Positions 42,077 to 51,800 of a stretch of DNA of 64,000 nucleotides are shown one piece after another. Source of the stretch: Pseudomonas fluorescens NCIMB 11764 (lineage in GTDB: Bacteria > Pseudomonadota > Gammaproteobacteria > Pseudomonadales > Pseudomonadaceae); assembly GCF_000293885.2 (NCBI RefSeq), contig NZ_CP010945.1, positions 3,802,001-3,866,000 on the forward strand, read 5' to 3'. The notes below the pieces were generated by a model, which saw only the letters and a list, made by a program, of their open reading frames with translations, was not told where the DNA came from and made no database searches. A program made the translations under genes and the position numbers. The number at the start of each line of letters is the position of its first letter. Positions within the stretch are counted from its first letter, which is position 1.

Positions 42077-43207
42077 ATGCCCCACTTTCCTGCGACATCC
42101 CGCATATACTTATCGCAACGTTCTTTCAGCTCGCTGGCAAAAGGGGTTTTCCTGGGGGTCGTGCTGTCATCCGTACCCCTTTACGCGCTCGCCGACTCAC
42201 CCAACCTGCAGGGTGCTGAGAAACCCCACATCGTTGTCGTAGGAACAGGTGGAACCATCGCTGGGGCGGGGAAACTGGCCACAGATACCTCTACCTACAA
42301 AACTGCGTCAGTGGGGGTGGACAAGATACTAGAGCAAGTGCCCGACGCGGCGAGATTCGCTAACGTTACCTCTGAGCAGTTGTTCCAGGTGGGCAGCAAG
42401 AGCATGACTGAGGAGTACATGATCAAGCTTGCCAAGCGTGTCGAGAAGCTACTTGAAGATCCGTCCGTCGATGGAGTCGTGGTAACCCACGGCACCGACA
42501 CGTTGGAAGAAACCGCGTACTTCCTTAACCTGACCGTGCACAGCAGCAAGCCAATAGTCTTCGCTGCGTCAATGCGTCCCTCGACGGCAATCAGCGCAGA
42601 TGGGCCTCTTAACTTGCTCGATGCGGTGGTCATCGCCGCCTCACCTCAATCCCAGAACAAAGGCGTCCTCGTTTCGTTGAACGACGAGATCCACAGTGCC
42701 AGGGACGTGAGTAAAACCAGCTCTTTCAAGACCGATACATTCAAGTCGCCCTACGGCCCGCTCGGCTATGTCGTCGAGGGGAGACCATTTTTCTATCGGG
42801 ATGTGATTCGCGCCAACACTGTTAAATCGCAGTTTGATATCCGCAAGATCGAAAAACTGCCGCGAGTCGATATCACCTACCAGTACACCAACAGTGACAT
42901 GACTGCGTTCAATGCGTTTGTGAAAGCGGGAGCGCGGGGAATCGTGATTGCTGGTACAGGGAACGGCAACGTTTCAGATCAACTGTTGCCAGAACTTGCC
43001 AACTTAGGCGACAAAACGTTGCTTGTACGAAGCTCACGCACTGGCAGTGGCTCGCTGTACCGTGGCGCTTCGTATGATGCCGATAAGCGTTACGGATTTG
43101 TGGCTGTTGACGACCAGACGCCCGTAAAAGCCCGCCTGCTGACAGCGTTGGCGCTGACTCAGACGAGCGATCCAGTAGAAGTACGTGAAATAATGTACAA
43201 ATACTGA
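42077..43207 (+). CDS. ansB: Periplasmic type II L-asparaginase/glutaminase-asparaginase
   Basis: Protein of 376 residues with a signal peptide ending near LYALADSP. Active-site segment 1 VGTGGTIAGAG (nucleophile Thr60) and segment 2 VVTHGTDTLEETAYF (Thr140-Asp141, with the catalytic Lys later in AASMRPSTAISADGP region of the family) are intact. It converts asparagine and probably glutamine to the acid plus ammonia in the periplasm. The pair lysR-ansB is bounded by IS66 relics on both sides, so it probably arrived as cargo. Confidence 0.92.
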   Translation: MPHFPATSRIYLSQRSFSSLAKGVFLGVVLSSVPLYALADSPNLQGAEKPHIVVVGTGGTIAGAGKLATDTSTYKTASVGVDKILEQVPDAARFANVTSEQLFQVGSKSMTEEYMIKLAKRVEKLLEDPSVDGVVVTHGTDTLEETAYFLNLTVHSSKPIVFAASMRPSTAISADGPLNLLDAVVIAASPQSQNKGVLVSLNDEIHSARDVSKTSSFKTDTFKSPYGPLGYVVEGRPFFYRDVIRANTVKSQFDIRKIEKLPRVDITYQYTNSDMTAFNAFVKAGARGIVIAGTGNGNVSDQLLPELANLGDKTLLVRSSRTGSGSLYRGASYDADKRYGFVAVDDQTPVKARLLTALALTQTSDPVEVREIMYKY

Positions 43208-43385
43208 CCTGATCTGCCACCCAGACGCTGATCAAGATCACTTACAAAGCCACTTCGCCGAGCTCCAGTTCAGGGGGATCACTCCCTCAAGGAGCTCACT
43301 CCCAAGCAACTCGTGATCAACGGATACGATCTCAGGCCCATCGGGCGCTACAAGTTAAGTGTCCACCAAAGTCACCCCGCATGAC

Positions 43386-43803
43386 TCAGGCCGATACCCA
43401 CTGATGCGGTAACAGCTGGTCAATCTTACTCGCCTGCTGCATTGGCAGGCGAGTAAGAACGTACGCATACGGATCATGCCCACTCATGCGTGCAGACTGG
43501 ATCAAACTCATGATTGCTGCCGCCCGTTTGCCGCTGCGTAGCGATCCGGCGAACAACCAGTTGGAGCGCCCAAGTGCCCACGGCCTGATCTGGTTTTCGA
43601 CTTGGTTGTTGTCAATGGGCACAGCCCCGTCGTCCAGGTAGCGCGTCAGCGCTACCCAGCGTTTAAGGCTGTAATCCAGGGCTTTGGCTGTTGCCGATCC
43701 GTTGGGCACCAGATCACGCTGGGCCAACATCCAGTCATGCAGCGTTTTGATGATCGGGGCTGCTTTTTCCTGGCGTATTCGCCAACGATCCTCATCGCTC
43801 GAG
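43386..43803 (-). mobile_element. IS66-family transposase (TnpC) C-terminal fragment
   Basis: The minus strand reads SSDEDRWRIRQEKAAPIIKT, then LHDWMLAQRDLVPNGSATAK, YLDDGAVPIDNNQVENQIRP and WALGRSNWLFAGSLRSGKRA, the characteristic end of IS66 TnpC with the last catalytic Glu in NNQVENQIRP. It stops at the junction near 43803. The fragment is related to, but different from, the one at 40.8 kb. The 180 bp between ansB and this fragment carry no gene. Confidence 0.85.
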
Positions 43804-44513
43804 GCACCGGAACGGTTGGCTACAACCTACAAACAGCTGTCGACGACAAACACCATCTGATCGTTGCCCATGAGGTGACCAACGTTGGTAATGATCGTGG
43901 GCAACTGAGCAATATGGCGAACCAAGCGCGTGAAGAAATCGAGGCTGAATTGCTAACGGTGGTGGCCGACCGAGGCTATTACAAAGGTCTGGAAATCCTT
44001 GCTTGCGAGCAAGCCGGCATCACTACCTTCGTACCGAAACCCCTCACATCTGGCAGCAAAGCCGAAGGCCGATTCGGCAAACAGGATTTCATCTATCTTA
44101 TTGCGTCGGACGAGTATCGATGCCCTGCGGGGCAGCTACTGACCAGGCGGCATTCGTCGATGGAAGACGGCATGTTATTGCATTGTTACTACTTCTCGGG
44201 CTGCCAGTCCTGCTCAATGCAAAAGCAATGTACGACGGGTAAGGAACGTCGTGTGACGCGCTGGGAACATGAGGCGGTAATCGACGCGATGCAGGTTCGG
44301 CTGGAACATGACCCGGGGAAGATGAAGGTTCGCCGCCAGACTGTTGAGCATCCTTTTGGAACGCTCAAATATTGGATGGGAGCCACCCACTTCCTGACCA
44401 AAACACTTCCGCGGGTAAGTACCGAAATGAGTCTTCATGTACTCGCCTACAACCTCAAACGAATGATGAGCATCTTCGGCACAGTAGGACTGCTTGAGGC
44501 GATCAGGACGTAA
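43804..44513 (+). mobile_element. IS1182-family transposase C-terminal fragment
   Basis: The plus frame from about 43804 reads GTGTVGYNLQTAVDDKHHLI, VADRGYYKGLEILACEQAGI, YRCPAGQLLTRRHSS, CSMQKQCTTGKERRVTRWEH and ends HVLAYNLKRMMSIFGTVGLL, typical of the catalytic and C-terminal region of IS1182 transposases. The N-terminal half is replaced by the IS66 piece, so two elements have fused by deletion. Confidence 0.85.
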
Positions 44514-44543
44514 ATCCAGCCACTTGCTCGCCCGTTAGTAGCC

Positions 44544-44569
44544 GTTTGGGCCGCTGACGCGGCCCAAAC
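44544..44569. terminator. Perfect 11-bp hairpin in a gene-free stretch
   Basis: GTTTGGGCCGC-TGAC-GCGGCCCAAAC forms a perfect stem. It follows the transposase fragment by 30 bp. The remainder up to 44825 holds no gene that I can support. Confidence 0.6.
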
Positions 44570-44825
44570 AGCATTACGAACGTCTATGTAGCTGACTAAG
44601 GCAATTCGCGCTTCCGTCTGCTGGTTGTCGCAGACAACGCCCGTAGTTCTAAACTTTCGACGTATTCAGTGCTTTTTCACACAGCCTGGGTAGGTAGCGG
44701 ACGTCTATTCGCGAGTGGAGAATGAGAGAAATGGCGTCTGCTGCGTCTCCTCGTTGAGCCTGGCTAGGTAGCAACCAGAAAAAGTCAGCACCGAGGACCA
44801 GCATGAGTGCTAGCGTGTAAGCCGC

Positions 44826-45047
44826 TTACCCGTACATGTATAAAAGGTCGTCGATCAGTTCAAGTTCCTCTTGCGTGAATTGCACATTATTGAACCGTCG
44901 GATGTCTTCGAGCACCCCTCTGATCGGTACTTGCCTTGAAGTATCCTGAACGATTTCGATCAGACGATCGTAATCGGGATCTCTTCCCTTCAGGTATTTT
45001 TCGATCAGCTCTTTAAGGGATACGCGGGCCTGCAGGTCAGTTAGCAC
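44826..45047 (-). CDS. Small immunity-like protein behind a toxin tip
   Basis: Protein of 73 residues from a GTG start, five bases after the stop of the toxin fragment. Acidic and helical (SLKELIEKYLKGRDPDYDRL, EELELIDDLLYMYG). Size, charge and position next to a polymorphic-toxin C-terminus indicate a cytoplasmic immunity protein. It remains intact although the toxin frame is interrupted. Confidence 0.6.
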   Translation of the reverse strand: MLTDLQARVSLKELIEKYLKGRDPDYDRLIEIVQDTSRQVPIRGVLEDIRRFNNVQFTQEELELIDDLLYMYG

Positions 45048-45052
45048 GTTTA

Positions 45053-45576
45053 CTACTCCGGCAAAATAGTGACTTCATCCACTTTAATGACAGTGGGATT
45101 TCCCGGTTTTGGGATGAGTTGTTGCGAGCCGCCCGTTCCGTACTCAGGGTAGGCTTTGGTGAACGGTTCCAGATTCGGACCTTTGCCACCAAATTCGTAC
45201 GGCACTGTAACGTTTGGTGCTCCGTCCTTGTAGAGCTGTAGCGTGTCAAATTTCAAGCGCAGACGGCCGTCATTCCATGCCGGCGATGGATCTGCCGCAG
45301 TGACGTGTTTGGGCGCGCGAACCTAGAAAGCTTCCGTCGCAGCGTCTCCAGTCTCAAATTTTTCAAAACCAAAATACGAAAGCCTGGCTTCCTGAGTGTC
45401 GATCGTATTCTGCGCGTGACCGTTGACGCTTCCGTCAGCATTTTTGTAGCCCATATACCGGTAGCCGGTAGATGGCAATGTTGAGTCCGGCCCGGATGGT
45501 CCGACGTAGACGTCAGGCTTTGATTCGGTGACCACCGGTGGGGTGACGTCTCCGCTCTTGACGCTAGTGTCCGCTT
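45053..45576 (-). pseudogene. Polymorphic toxin C-terminal domain interrupted by an in-frame amber codon
   Basis: One minus-strand frame runs from about 45576 (GDVTPPVVTESKPDVYVGPS) through STGYRYMGYKNADGS, ARLSYFGFEKFETGDAATEA to an amber stop at 45323-45325, then continues in the same frame with RAPKHVTAADPSPAWNDGRL, FDTLQLYKDGAPNVTVPYEF, EPFTKAYPEYGTGG and KVDEVTILPE. The pattern SYxGFxKF...WxDxRxRxxFDTLQ...EPFxxxYPEYGxGG...ILPE is a tip domain I recognise from RHS and adhesin-type toxins. Without readthrough only a truncated domain is made. Confidence 0.62.
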
Positions 45577-45689
45577 AGGGTTATTGCCTGGAAGATGATT
45601 CGCCGGGGCTGGGTCAGTGCGAGGATGGCTTCAGCGGAGCCTTCTTGGGGAGACTGGAGCAGCTTTCGTAATTGCTCTGAACATCAACC

Positions 45690-45822
45690 CCAAGTAGGCC
45701 AGCCAGTAGGGTTAGATGCGTACTGGTAGTTGTTCAAGCCGCCCGCAAGCTTCATGGGACCCAGTGTCTGAAATCGCCCTGCAATTGGACTGTAAGAGCT
45801 AATGACGATTGTAATGGAGACC
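45690..45822 (-). pseudogene. Degenerate RHS-core remnant
   Basis: The minus strand contains GLHYNRH (45822-45802) and, after a frameshift, SPIAGRFQTLGPMKLAGGLN then NYQYASNPTGW, the conserved end of the RHS-associated core (normally ETGLHYNRHRYY...GRFxxxDPxxLAGGLNxYQYxPNPxxWxDPLGL). The closing WVDPLGL is itself damaged. The toxin tip at 45.05-45.58 kb lies downstream in the same direction, so both are probably parts of one dead RHS effector. The sequence between 45830 and 45969 shows nothing else. Confidence 0.75.
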
Positions 45823-45969
45823 TGTCTCTGCCTCGAGTCAGGTAAAACTCGATTACCGTGCGCAGTCTAGGCGATCCTGACTGTTAGGGTGTTTTGCTGA
45901 CGTCGTCAGCAAAACACCCCCTTTTCATCGAAGGCAGGTCAAGCATTTAAGTATGAGAAATGGGTTCTG

Positions 45970-46320
45970 CTACTCGTAAAGTCCTTTAGATGAGTCCAGC
46001 GCGTTTAGCAGTTCCTCTTCAGAAATCGAATACTGACTAAGGTGGTTTGTATCTAAATCACCCCATTCCTGCTCATCTTCGATTTCCAGGAGCAGTAGTG
46101 GAAGTTTCTTTTGACTGAAGAAACTAATTATGTCGCGAATATCCTTGTCGCGCTCAACATGGTCATTTTGATAGAGGTCACACGTGTAAAAAAAGCCTTT
46201 ATCGCCCATGGCGAGCTTTTTTTGTGAGCCAATCAGCGACATTTTAAATCGTTGGTGCAGGAATTTGGCCACTTCAAGGTCGCTGGTGGGGGCTGCAGAA
46301 GCAATACTTATCTTAGTCAT
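45970..46320 (-). CDS. Hypothetical protein, probable immunity to an Hcp-fused toxin
   Basis: Protein of 116 residues starting MTKISIASAAPTSDLEVAKF, three bases after the stop of the Hcp-toxin remnant. Soluble, acidic, alpha/beta (GDKGFFYTCDLYQNDHVERD, KKLPLLLLEIEDEQEW). No family recognised. Adjacency to a toxin tail with near-coupled start supports an immunity role. Confidence 0.55.
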   Translation of the reverse strand: MTKISIASAAPTSDLEVAKFLHQRFKMSLIGSQKKLAMGDKGFFYTCDLYQNDHVERDKDIRDIISFFSQKKLPLLLLEIEDEQEWGDLDTNHLSQYSISEEELLNALDSSKGLYE

Positions 46321-46323
46321 GGC

Positions 46324-46536
46324 TCAAAAATCCTCGGGTACCAATGGGTTAAGTGGTCTTCCTTTGGTCTCGTTTTGGAAACTACCACCGTGCCATCTAT
46401 ATAGATGCTCATCTCTTGTTGCTGGATAGATGTTAAAAGCTTTTTCCAAGTGGGTGAAGTGCGAGTTCGACGTATCCTGGCAGTTGTGCATTTTGTTGTT
46501 GATGGCGACGATGATGGCGTCTTCCAGTTTTGTAAA
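46324..46536 (-). pseudogene. Remnant of an Hcp with a C-terminal toxin extension
   Basis: A continuous minus-strand frame reads TKLEDAIIVAINNKMHNCQD, SNSHFTHLE, then KAFNIYPATRDEHLYRWHGG and SFQNETKGRPLNPLVPEDF before TGA at 46324-46326. The first 30 residues equal Hcp residues from TTKLEDAIIV to HFTHLE of the intact hcp at 55.3-55.8 kb (differing only around CQD), with strong DNA identity. The rest is unrelated to Hcp. The frame has a stop upstream, so the Hcp N-terminus is missing. Confidence 0.72.
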
Positions 46537-46592
46537 AGCTCAGACTTGATCTAACGGTTATCGGGCCACCTGATTTTTGGCAATCATATAGC

Positions 46593-47687
46593 TCAGCTAT
46601 TTGATGATTCTTCTGCCTTGCTTTCGTTTAGGTTTGCCTTGAAGTACGTCATAAAATCCTGCCCTTGAGCAAAGGCTTTTTCGATTTTCGAGCTTTGCTC
46701 TTTAAGCGCTGGGCTTGGCTTGGCCCATTGTTCAGACGGAAGAGGTTTGGACCACTCAGCAATGGAATCAGGTAGAGACTTCATACTGAAACGATGGTCC
46801 CACTCCGCCACCCAGTATGGAAAGCGCCACCAAGTGATCATGTGTGTCAGGTACCACCAACCAACTCCTAATGCGGAACGTTCGTTGTGCTGGTATTCCT
46901 CGTGCATGTCTTGTCGTTCTTTATCGAAGGTGTGGCGACCCTCGTAGGGTGCTTTACCAGGGCAGAACTCCGGTCCTTTTTCCATGTAGGTACGTATGGC
47001 TTCCCATTTGCCTAGTCCATGAACAGGAGTCATGACCTCCTGTGTGAGAAAGTGCACCGTATCGGCCTTGGGATTATCTAGGGCCATGCCAAAGGTGTAG
47101 CTACTGATTACGCCTACTCCAGTGAATCCGGTGCTGACTGAGATCCACGCAACCGTGTCTTCCCAAGGCTGGATCACGGCTTCGTCGGAGCCATTCGGGA
47201 AGAAACAGACCTCTCGGCGTTGACGGTTAAATCGGATGGGTCTGGCGCGGGCTTTGTTCCTTGTGGTGCTGATAATCGCGTACAGGCCAATCAGCGCTGC
47301 TCCCCCTCCACACCAGAGCGCTAGTGATATTCCGAATTCAAAAAAATCGTTGAAGTAAAACCAGAAGCTTCTGCCGAATGGGTTTATGAATGCTGCGAAG
47401 CCCATCAATGTTGGGAGAACAAATAGACAAACGATAACTACGACTGTTGGGAGTGACACAGCTAATCGTGCTTGGAAAGACTTGGTGAGATTGCTGCTAC
47501 CCAAGTCCAGATAGGTGTCGTTGACTTCAACAAAACTTCCGCCGAGATCCATTGGGATTTGCCCGGTCGGAACGGGTAGTGGCGAGAAAAACACCGCATC
47601 GCCAGTAGTAAAGCGTCGAGATTCACCAGCGATGGGGCGCTGTTGTCGAATATCGAACTTGTCGTACTGTGGAGAAGTAGGTGTCAT
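46593..47687 (-). CDS. DUF6708 membrane protein, probable T6SS effector immunity (copy 3)
   Basis: Protein of 364 residues beginning MTPTSPQYDKFDIRQQRPIA, closest in its N-terminus to copy 2. Core motifs SRRFTTGDAVFFSPLP, VNDTYLDLGSSN, RPIRFNRQRREVCFF, GWWYLTHMITWWRFPYWVAE are present, with two membrane segments (about 75-97 and 115-143). The last 35 residues are charged. It follows copy 4 by 81 bp and precedes the Hcp-toxin remnant. Confidence 0.77.
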   Translation of the reverse strand: MTPTSPQYDKFDIRQQRPIAGESRRFTTGDAVFFSPLPVPTGQIPMDLGGSFVEVNDTYLDLGSSNLTKSFQARLAVSLPTVVVIVCLFVLPTLMGFAAFINPFGRSFWFYFNDFFEFGISLALWCGGGAALIGLYAIISTTRNKARARPIRFNRQRREVCFFPNGSDEAVIQPWEDTVAWISVSTGFTGVGVISSYTFGMALDNPKADTVHFLTQEVMTPVHGLGKWEAIRTYMEKGPEFCPGKAPYEGRHTFDKERQDMHEEYQHNERSALGVGWWYLTHMITWWRFPYWVAEWDHRFSMKSLPDSIAEWSKPLPSEQWAKPSPALKEQSSKIEKAFAQGQDFMTYFKANLNESKAEESSNS

Positions 47688-47768
47688 GCCGGATAACCAT
47701 AAAATGCATGTCCGGCATGAGGTAGTCGATTATATTTAAGCATTAAGGACGCGACTCATCGATACCAT

Positions 47769-48863
47769 TCAATTATTTATCGATTCTTCTGTCTTGATTT
47801 CATTTAGGTTCGCTTTGAAGTACGTCATGAAATCTTGTCCCTGAGCAAAAGCCTTTTCGATCATGGCACTTTGCTCTTTCAATGCATGGCTCGGCTTGGC
47901 CCATTGCTCAGTCGGTATAGACTTTGACCACTCAGTAATGGAGTCCGGCAGAGATTTCATACTGAAACGATGATCCCATTCAGCAACCCAATACGGAAAG
48001 CGCCATAAGGTGATTACATGAGTGAAATACCACCAGCCAACACCTAACGCGGAGCGCTCGTTATGTTGGTACTCCTCAATCATATCTCCGCGCTCTTTAT
48101 CAAACGTATGCCGGCCTTCGTACGGTGCTTTACCGGGACAGTGTTGTGGCCCTCTTTCCATGTAAACACGTATCGCCTCCCATTTACCCAAGCCATGAAC
48201 TGGAGTCATTACTCCCTGGTTCACAAAATGGACGGTATCTGTTTTAGGGTCGTCAAATGCCATGCCAAAAGTATAAGTACTCATGACGCCGACCCCAGTC
48301 ACACCAGTACTGACAGAAAGCCAGGACACCATTTCTTCCCAAGGTTGGATGACCGGCTCGTCAGAACCATTAGTAAAAAAACAGACTTCGCGGCGCTGTC
48401 TATTAAAGCGTATCGGACGGGTATGGACTTTGGCTAGGGTAGTGCTGATGACAACGTAGAGCCCCAGAACTGTGGCTCCTGCTGCTCCCCAAGCGCCGAT
48501 TGCAGCGCCGGTAGGGAAAAACTCTATGAAAATATGTGTAAATGATCTGCCATAGGGATCACCGAAACTCATTAGCCCGGCGATGAAGGGGCCGATTATT
48601 AAACCCACAATCAGTATGAGCATGCTGCTTGCGATCATAACCCTGGTTTGGAATGCCTTATTGACGTTACTGCTACCTACGTCCAGGTAAGTGTCGTTGA
48701 CATCAAGAAAGCTTCCCCCCAAATCCATTGGGATTTGGCCGGTAGGGACGGGGAGTGGCGAGAAAAACACTGCTTCGCCAGTAATAAAACGTCGAGATTC
48801 ACCAGCGACGGGGCGCTGGTGCTTGAGATTAAATTCATCGTTATTCATTGATTTGGATGGCAT
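47769..48863 (-). CDS. DUF6708 membrane protein, probable cognate immunity of the adjacent effector (copy 4)
   Basis: Protein of about 364 residues if started at ATG 48863 (MPSKSMNNDEF); the frame is open to 48926 but the extra residues overlap the effector gene. Start choice is uncertain because no clear ribosome site is seen. The conserved motifs are those of the family, and its membrane segments (VMIASSMLILIVGLIIGPFIAGLM region) are almost the same as in copy 1 at 36-37 kb. It lies directly behind the effector gene, the normal place for cognate immunity. Confidence 0.77.
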   Translation of the reverse strand: MPSKSMNNDEFNLKHQRPVAGESRRFITGEAVFFSPLPVPTGQIPMDLGGSFLDVNDTYLDVGSSNVNKAFQTRVMIASSMLILIVGLIIGPFIAGLMSFGDPYGRSFTHIFIEFFPTGAAIGAWGAAGATVLGLYVVISTTLAKVHTRPIRFNRQRREVCFFTNGSDEPVIQPWEEMVSWLSVSTGVTGVGVMSTYTFGMAFDDPKTDTVHFVNQGVMTPVHGLGKWEAIRVYMERGPQHCPGKAPYEGRHTFDKERGDMIEEYQHNERSALGVGWWYFTHVITLWRFPYWVAEWDHRFSMKSLPDSITEWSKSIPTEQWAKPSHALKEQSAMIEKAFAQGQDFMTYFKANLNEIKTEESINN

Positions 48864-48895
48864 GTTATTCAACCGGAAAGTGGTGAGTCGGGCAG

Positions 48896-51800
48896 CTACA
48901 GGAAGTCGCTGTTGACCAATAGCCATGGGGCATCGGTTGTGCGCGACTTTAAAACAGAGACAGCCGAAAATAGTTTGCCATTTTGCGCGTTCAACGTCGT
49001 AGTTTCGAAGCGTTTCTCTCGGAAGGATTTATCGCCAGCAAGGGGGTGATAGCGTAGGGCGATAGCCAAACCATGTTGGGCATTGGCTTCGTGTTGGAAA
49101 ATGTCCATGCCTAATCTAAGCGGTTCATCCGGAGCACTGAGCAAGTTGAATTGATAAAGCAGCGGCTCGCTCCATGCCTCCCAATCATTACGTTGGTGGT
49201 TTGTCAGCCAGTAAGCGCTCACGCCAAACTCTACATCATTTAGTTCACGAGCCGTAATTCCCGGTATGCGCAGTACCGCCATAGGCTTATTGTTTATCGT
49301 CTGCAACGCTACCTGCGGTGCTGCCGTTATGTCGGCAAGCAGTAGGCGCTCCTCAATCAGACTGCGGTTGGCGCTCTGCTTACCCCAAGGGCCTTTTTGC
49401 AACCAAGTATCCAAAGCTGTTTTGTTGTTTCGGTTGTACAGCCACTCTCCGCCCAACTGCAGACCAGTAAGCACCAGGCCAATCAAGTTGGCTTTGGCAG
49501 CAATGCTCAACAGTTGACCACCCGCTTTGACCCAAACCAGCGCACGTGCTTGATTTACAGTGGTAAACGCCTCATAAATTGATTGGCCACTCCTGGCGAA
49601 GGCCCAACCATTGAGCGCAAGTTGTCCAGAGTCACCAGCTAATGTCATGCTGGCGCCTGTCAACTTGGCACCATTCCCTGAACGTAACGCCTCTGTCCAT
49701 TTGGCAGCCGATCCTTTTTCACCATACATACCTGTTCCTGCGGCAACTGCGCTGAATATGTAGGCAAATGGGCTCAATGCTCCGGTGATTTTCCCTAGTT
49801 TTGCGGCCAATTTGATTTTGCCGGCGGCGCTTGTGTAATTTTTGATAGCGACAGAAAGACTTGTAATGGCAATACCCTGTGCAGCAGCCAAACCGCCTCC
49901 TACCGTAGAAAATAGAGCGTTAAAGAAAGATAGAGTATCTGCGGTATCCCACACGGCTTTAGAACGTACTTCGATAAAAACTTGGTAGAAATTTATCGTT
50001 TGCATGACAAATGCAGCCGAAGCAAACACATCGCCACCCACTGATTTGAAAACTTCTCCAGTCAAACCTTTATACGGACGCTTGAGCCGATAGTCATCGG
50101 CCATCCGCTCAAACTCAAGCACCTGAGCATTGTTAAGCCCTTTAATCTTGAAGGCCGCCTTGCCCGGCCCGTCACCAACAGGACTCATGGCCTGAGCTAT
50201 CCGTCCTTCAAGGGGAGCGACAGTCTGTTGAATGGCTTTGCGGCGAGATACCAAGGTTTTGTAACCGCCTTTTGGTGACCTTCCTTTACGTTCATCAGCA
50301 AGGGTTTGCCGAATCTGATTTTTCAGCGAGGTCATTTGCTGGCGCAGATCTGTCAGTTTGGCTATATCAGCTTTGAACGTGGCAATTTGATTCGCAGAGG
50401 CAAACTCCAACGTAATACCTCCCTTACCGAAGGCTCGCAGAACATCTATCCAGGCCGAGCCAGGAATTCGGCGCAATACTTTTGCTGGATCTAGCGGCTG
50501 GCCACTGCGTAGCGCTTGCATTGCCTCATCCAGCGCTCCTGCCAGGCGCAATTGCTTTGCCGGCTCATACGCCGTGTCGCGCAACTGACCGAGCACAATG
50601 CCGTTTTCACTCAATTGCATTGCTGCTGCGAGATTCTGCGTGAGCAATTTGCCAAATTTTCCGCTGAGTGCCTGCGCACCCTGATAGTCGTCCTTGGCCA
50701 TATAGGTATCGCGCAGGGACTTGATGAACGATGTGACCTTTGCGTGCATGTCCTTCTGATCAGTCAAGCTCAATGTGAAGAAGGTTGGTACGGTAAAACC
50801 CGGCTGTTTCTCGATCAGATCGGCAAGCTTTTCAGTCGCTTTGTCTGTCCGGCAAATGTCTCTCATACAGGCATATTCAGTAGCGAGAGTTGTGTCGAGT
50901 TGATCGCCAAATTTGGGATCGAAATACCAGGCTGAGCGTTGGAAGCGTTCTTCACTGATCAGATTTGCGCGATCGTCACTGATCAGGTCCAGCCGTTTGT
51001 TCCAACGACTGAGTTGGGCGCGTTGCTGTTTCAGAAAGGCTTCCATAGCGGGCCGATCAATCAGATCGTTGATGCCCTGTTGTCCCATTTTCGCGCCCTC
51101 GAGCGCGTCACCCGCATTTTCTTCGATAGTCTCGATCAGGTCTTCGTACTTGGAATGCAAAGGTCCAAGACTCGTACGCATCCGCGACTTTGAAGCTGCA
51201 ATAGCCCCACGATGCGTACCAGCGCCTGAATACTGGGTTTGATTTTTAACGTTGACATAGTCGACGATGGATTGCCGTTGCTCTTCGCTTGTTTCGTCCT
51301 TGAGTTTGGCAAAACGTGGGTCGCCTTGGGCGGCATTCAGAATGGTTTCGCCGGTTACGGTGTACAACGATTCGATATAACAGCCAAACACATACTTTTT
51401 TTGATTGGCTTCAGCGTCACTCCAGTCACTGATCCAGCCAGTGACCAAATCCTGATGCTCGGCAAGATCGCGCAGCACGCCCAAGTCATCCTGCACGACC
51501 AGGTACAGATGGTCATGCTCGTTTTCCGACTTAACTTGCTTTTTGAGCGCACCCAACTGGGTTTTCTTGAAGTGAGGTGTTTGTTCCCAGAGATAGTCTT
51601 TGCTTTCCTCAGGCTTGGCACCCGTAATCGCCGGCTCTTTACTCGGCTGCTCCGCAACCTCCGCAATCCACTTTTCCGCCTGACTCGGGGTCAGCAGATT
51701 AGCCGCGCCTTTCTCCGGATCGGCCCTGGTCAGGTCCACTGCCTGCATGAAGTATTCACGCTCGGACTTGTGCTTGATGACCTGCGCGCATTTGGCGGCG

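Noticed and set aside
48063..48437. Plus-strand open frame of 124 codons inside DUF6708 copy 4
   Set aside because: Antisense to a conserved family; the same shadow recurs opposite each paralogue only because the DNA is related.
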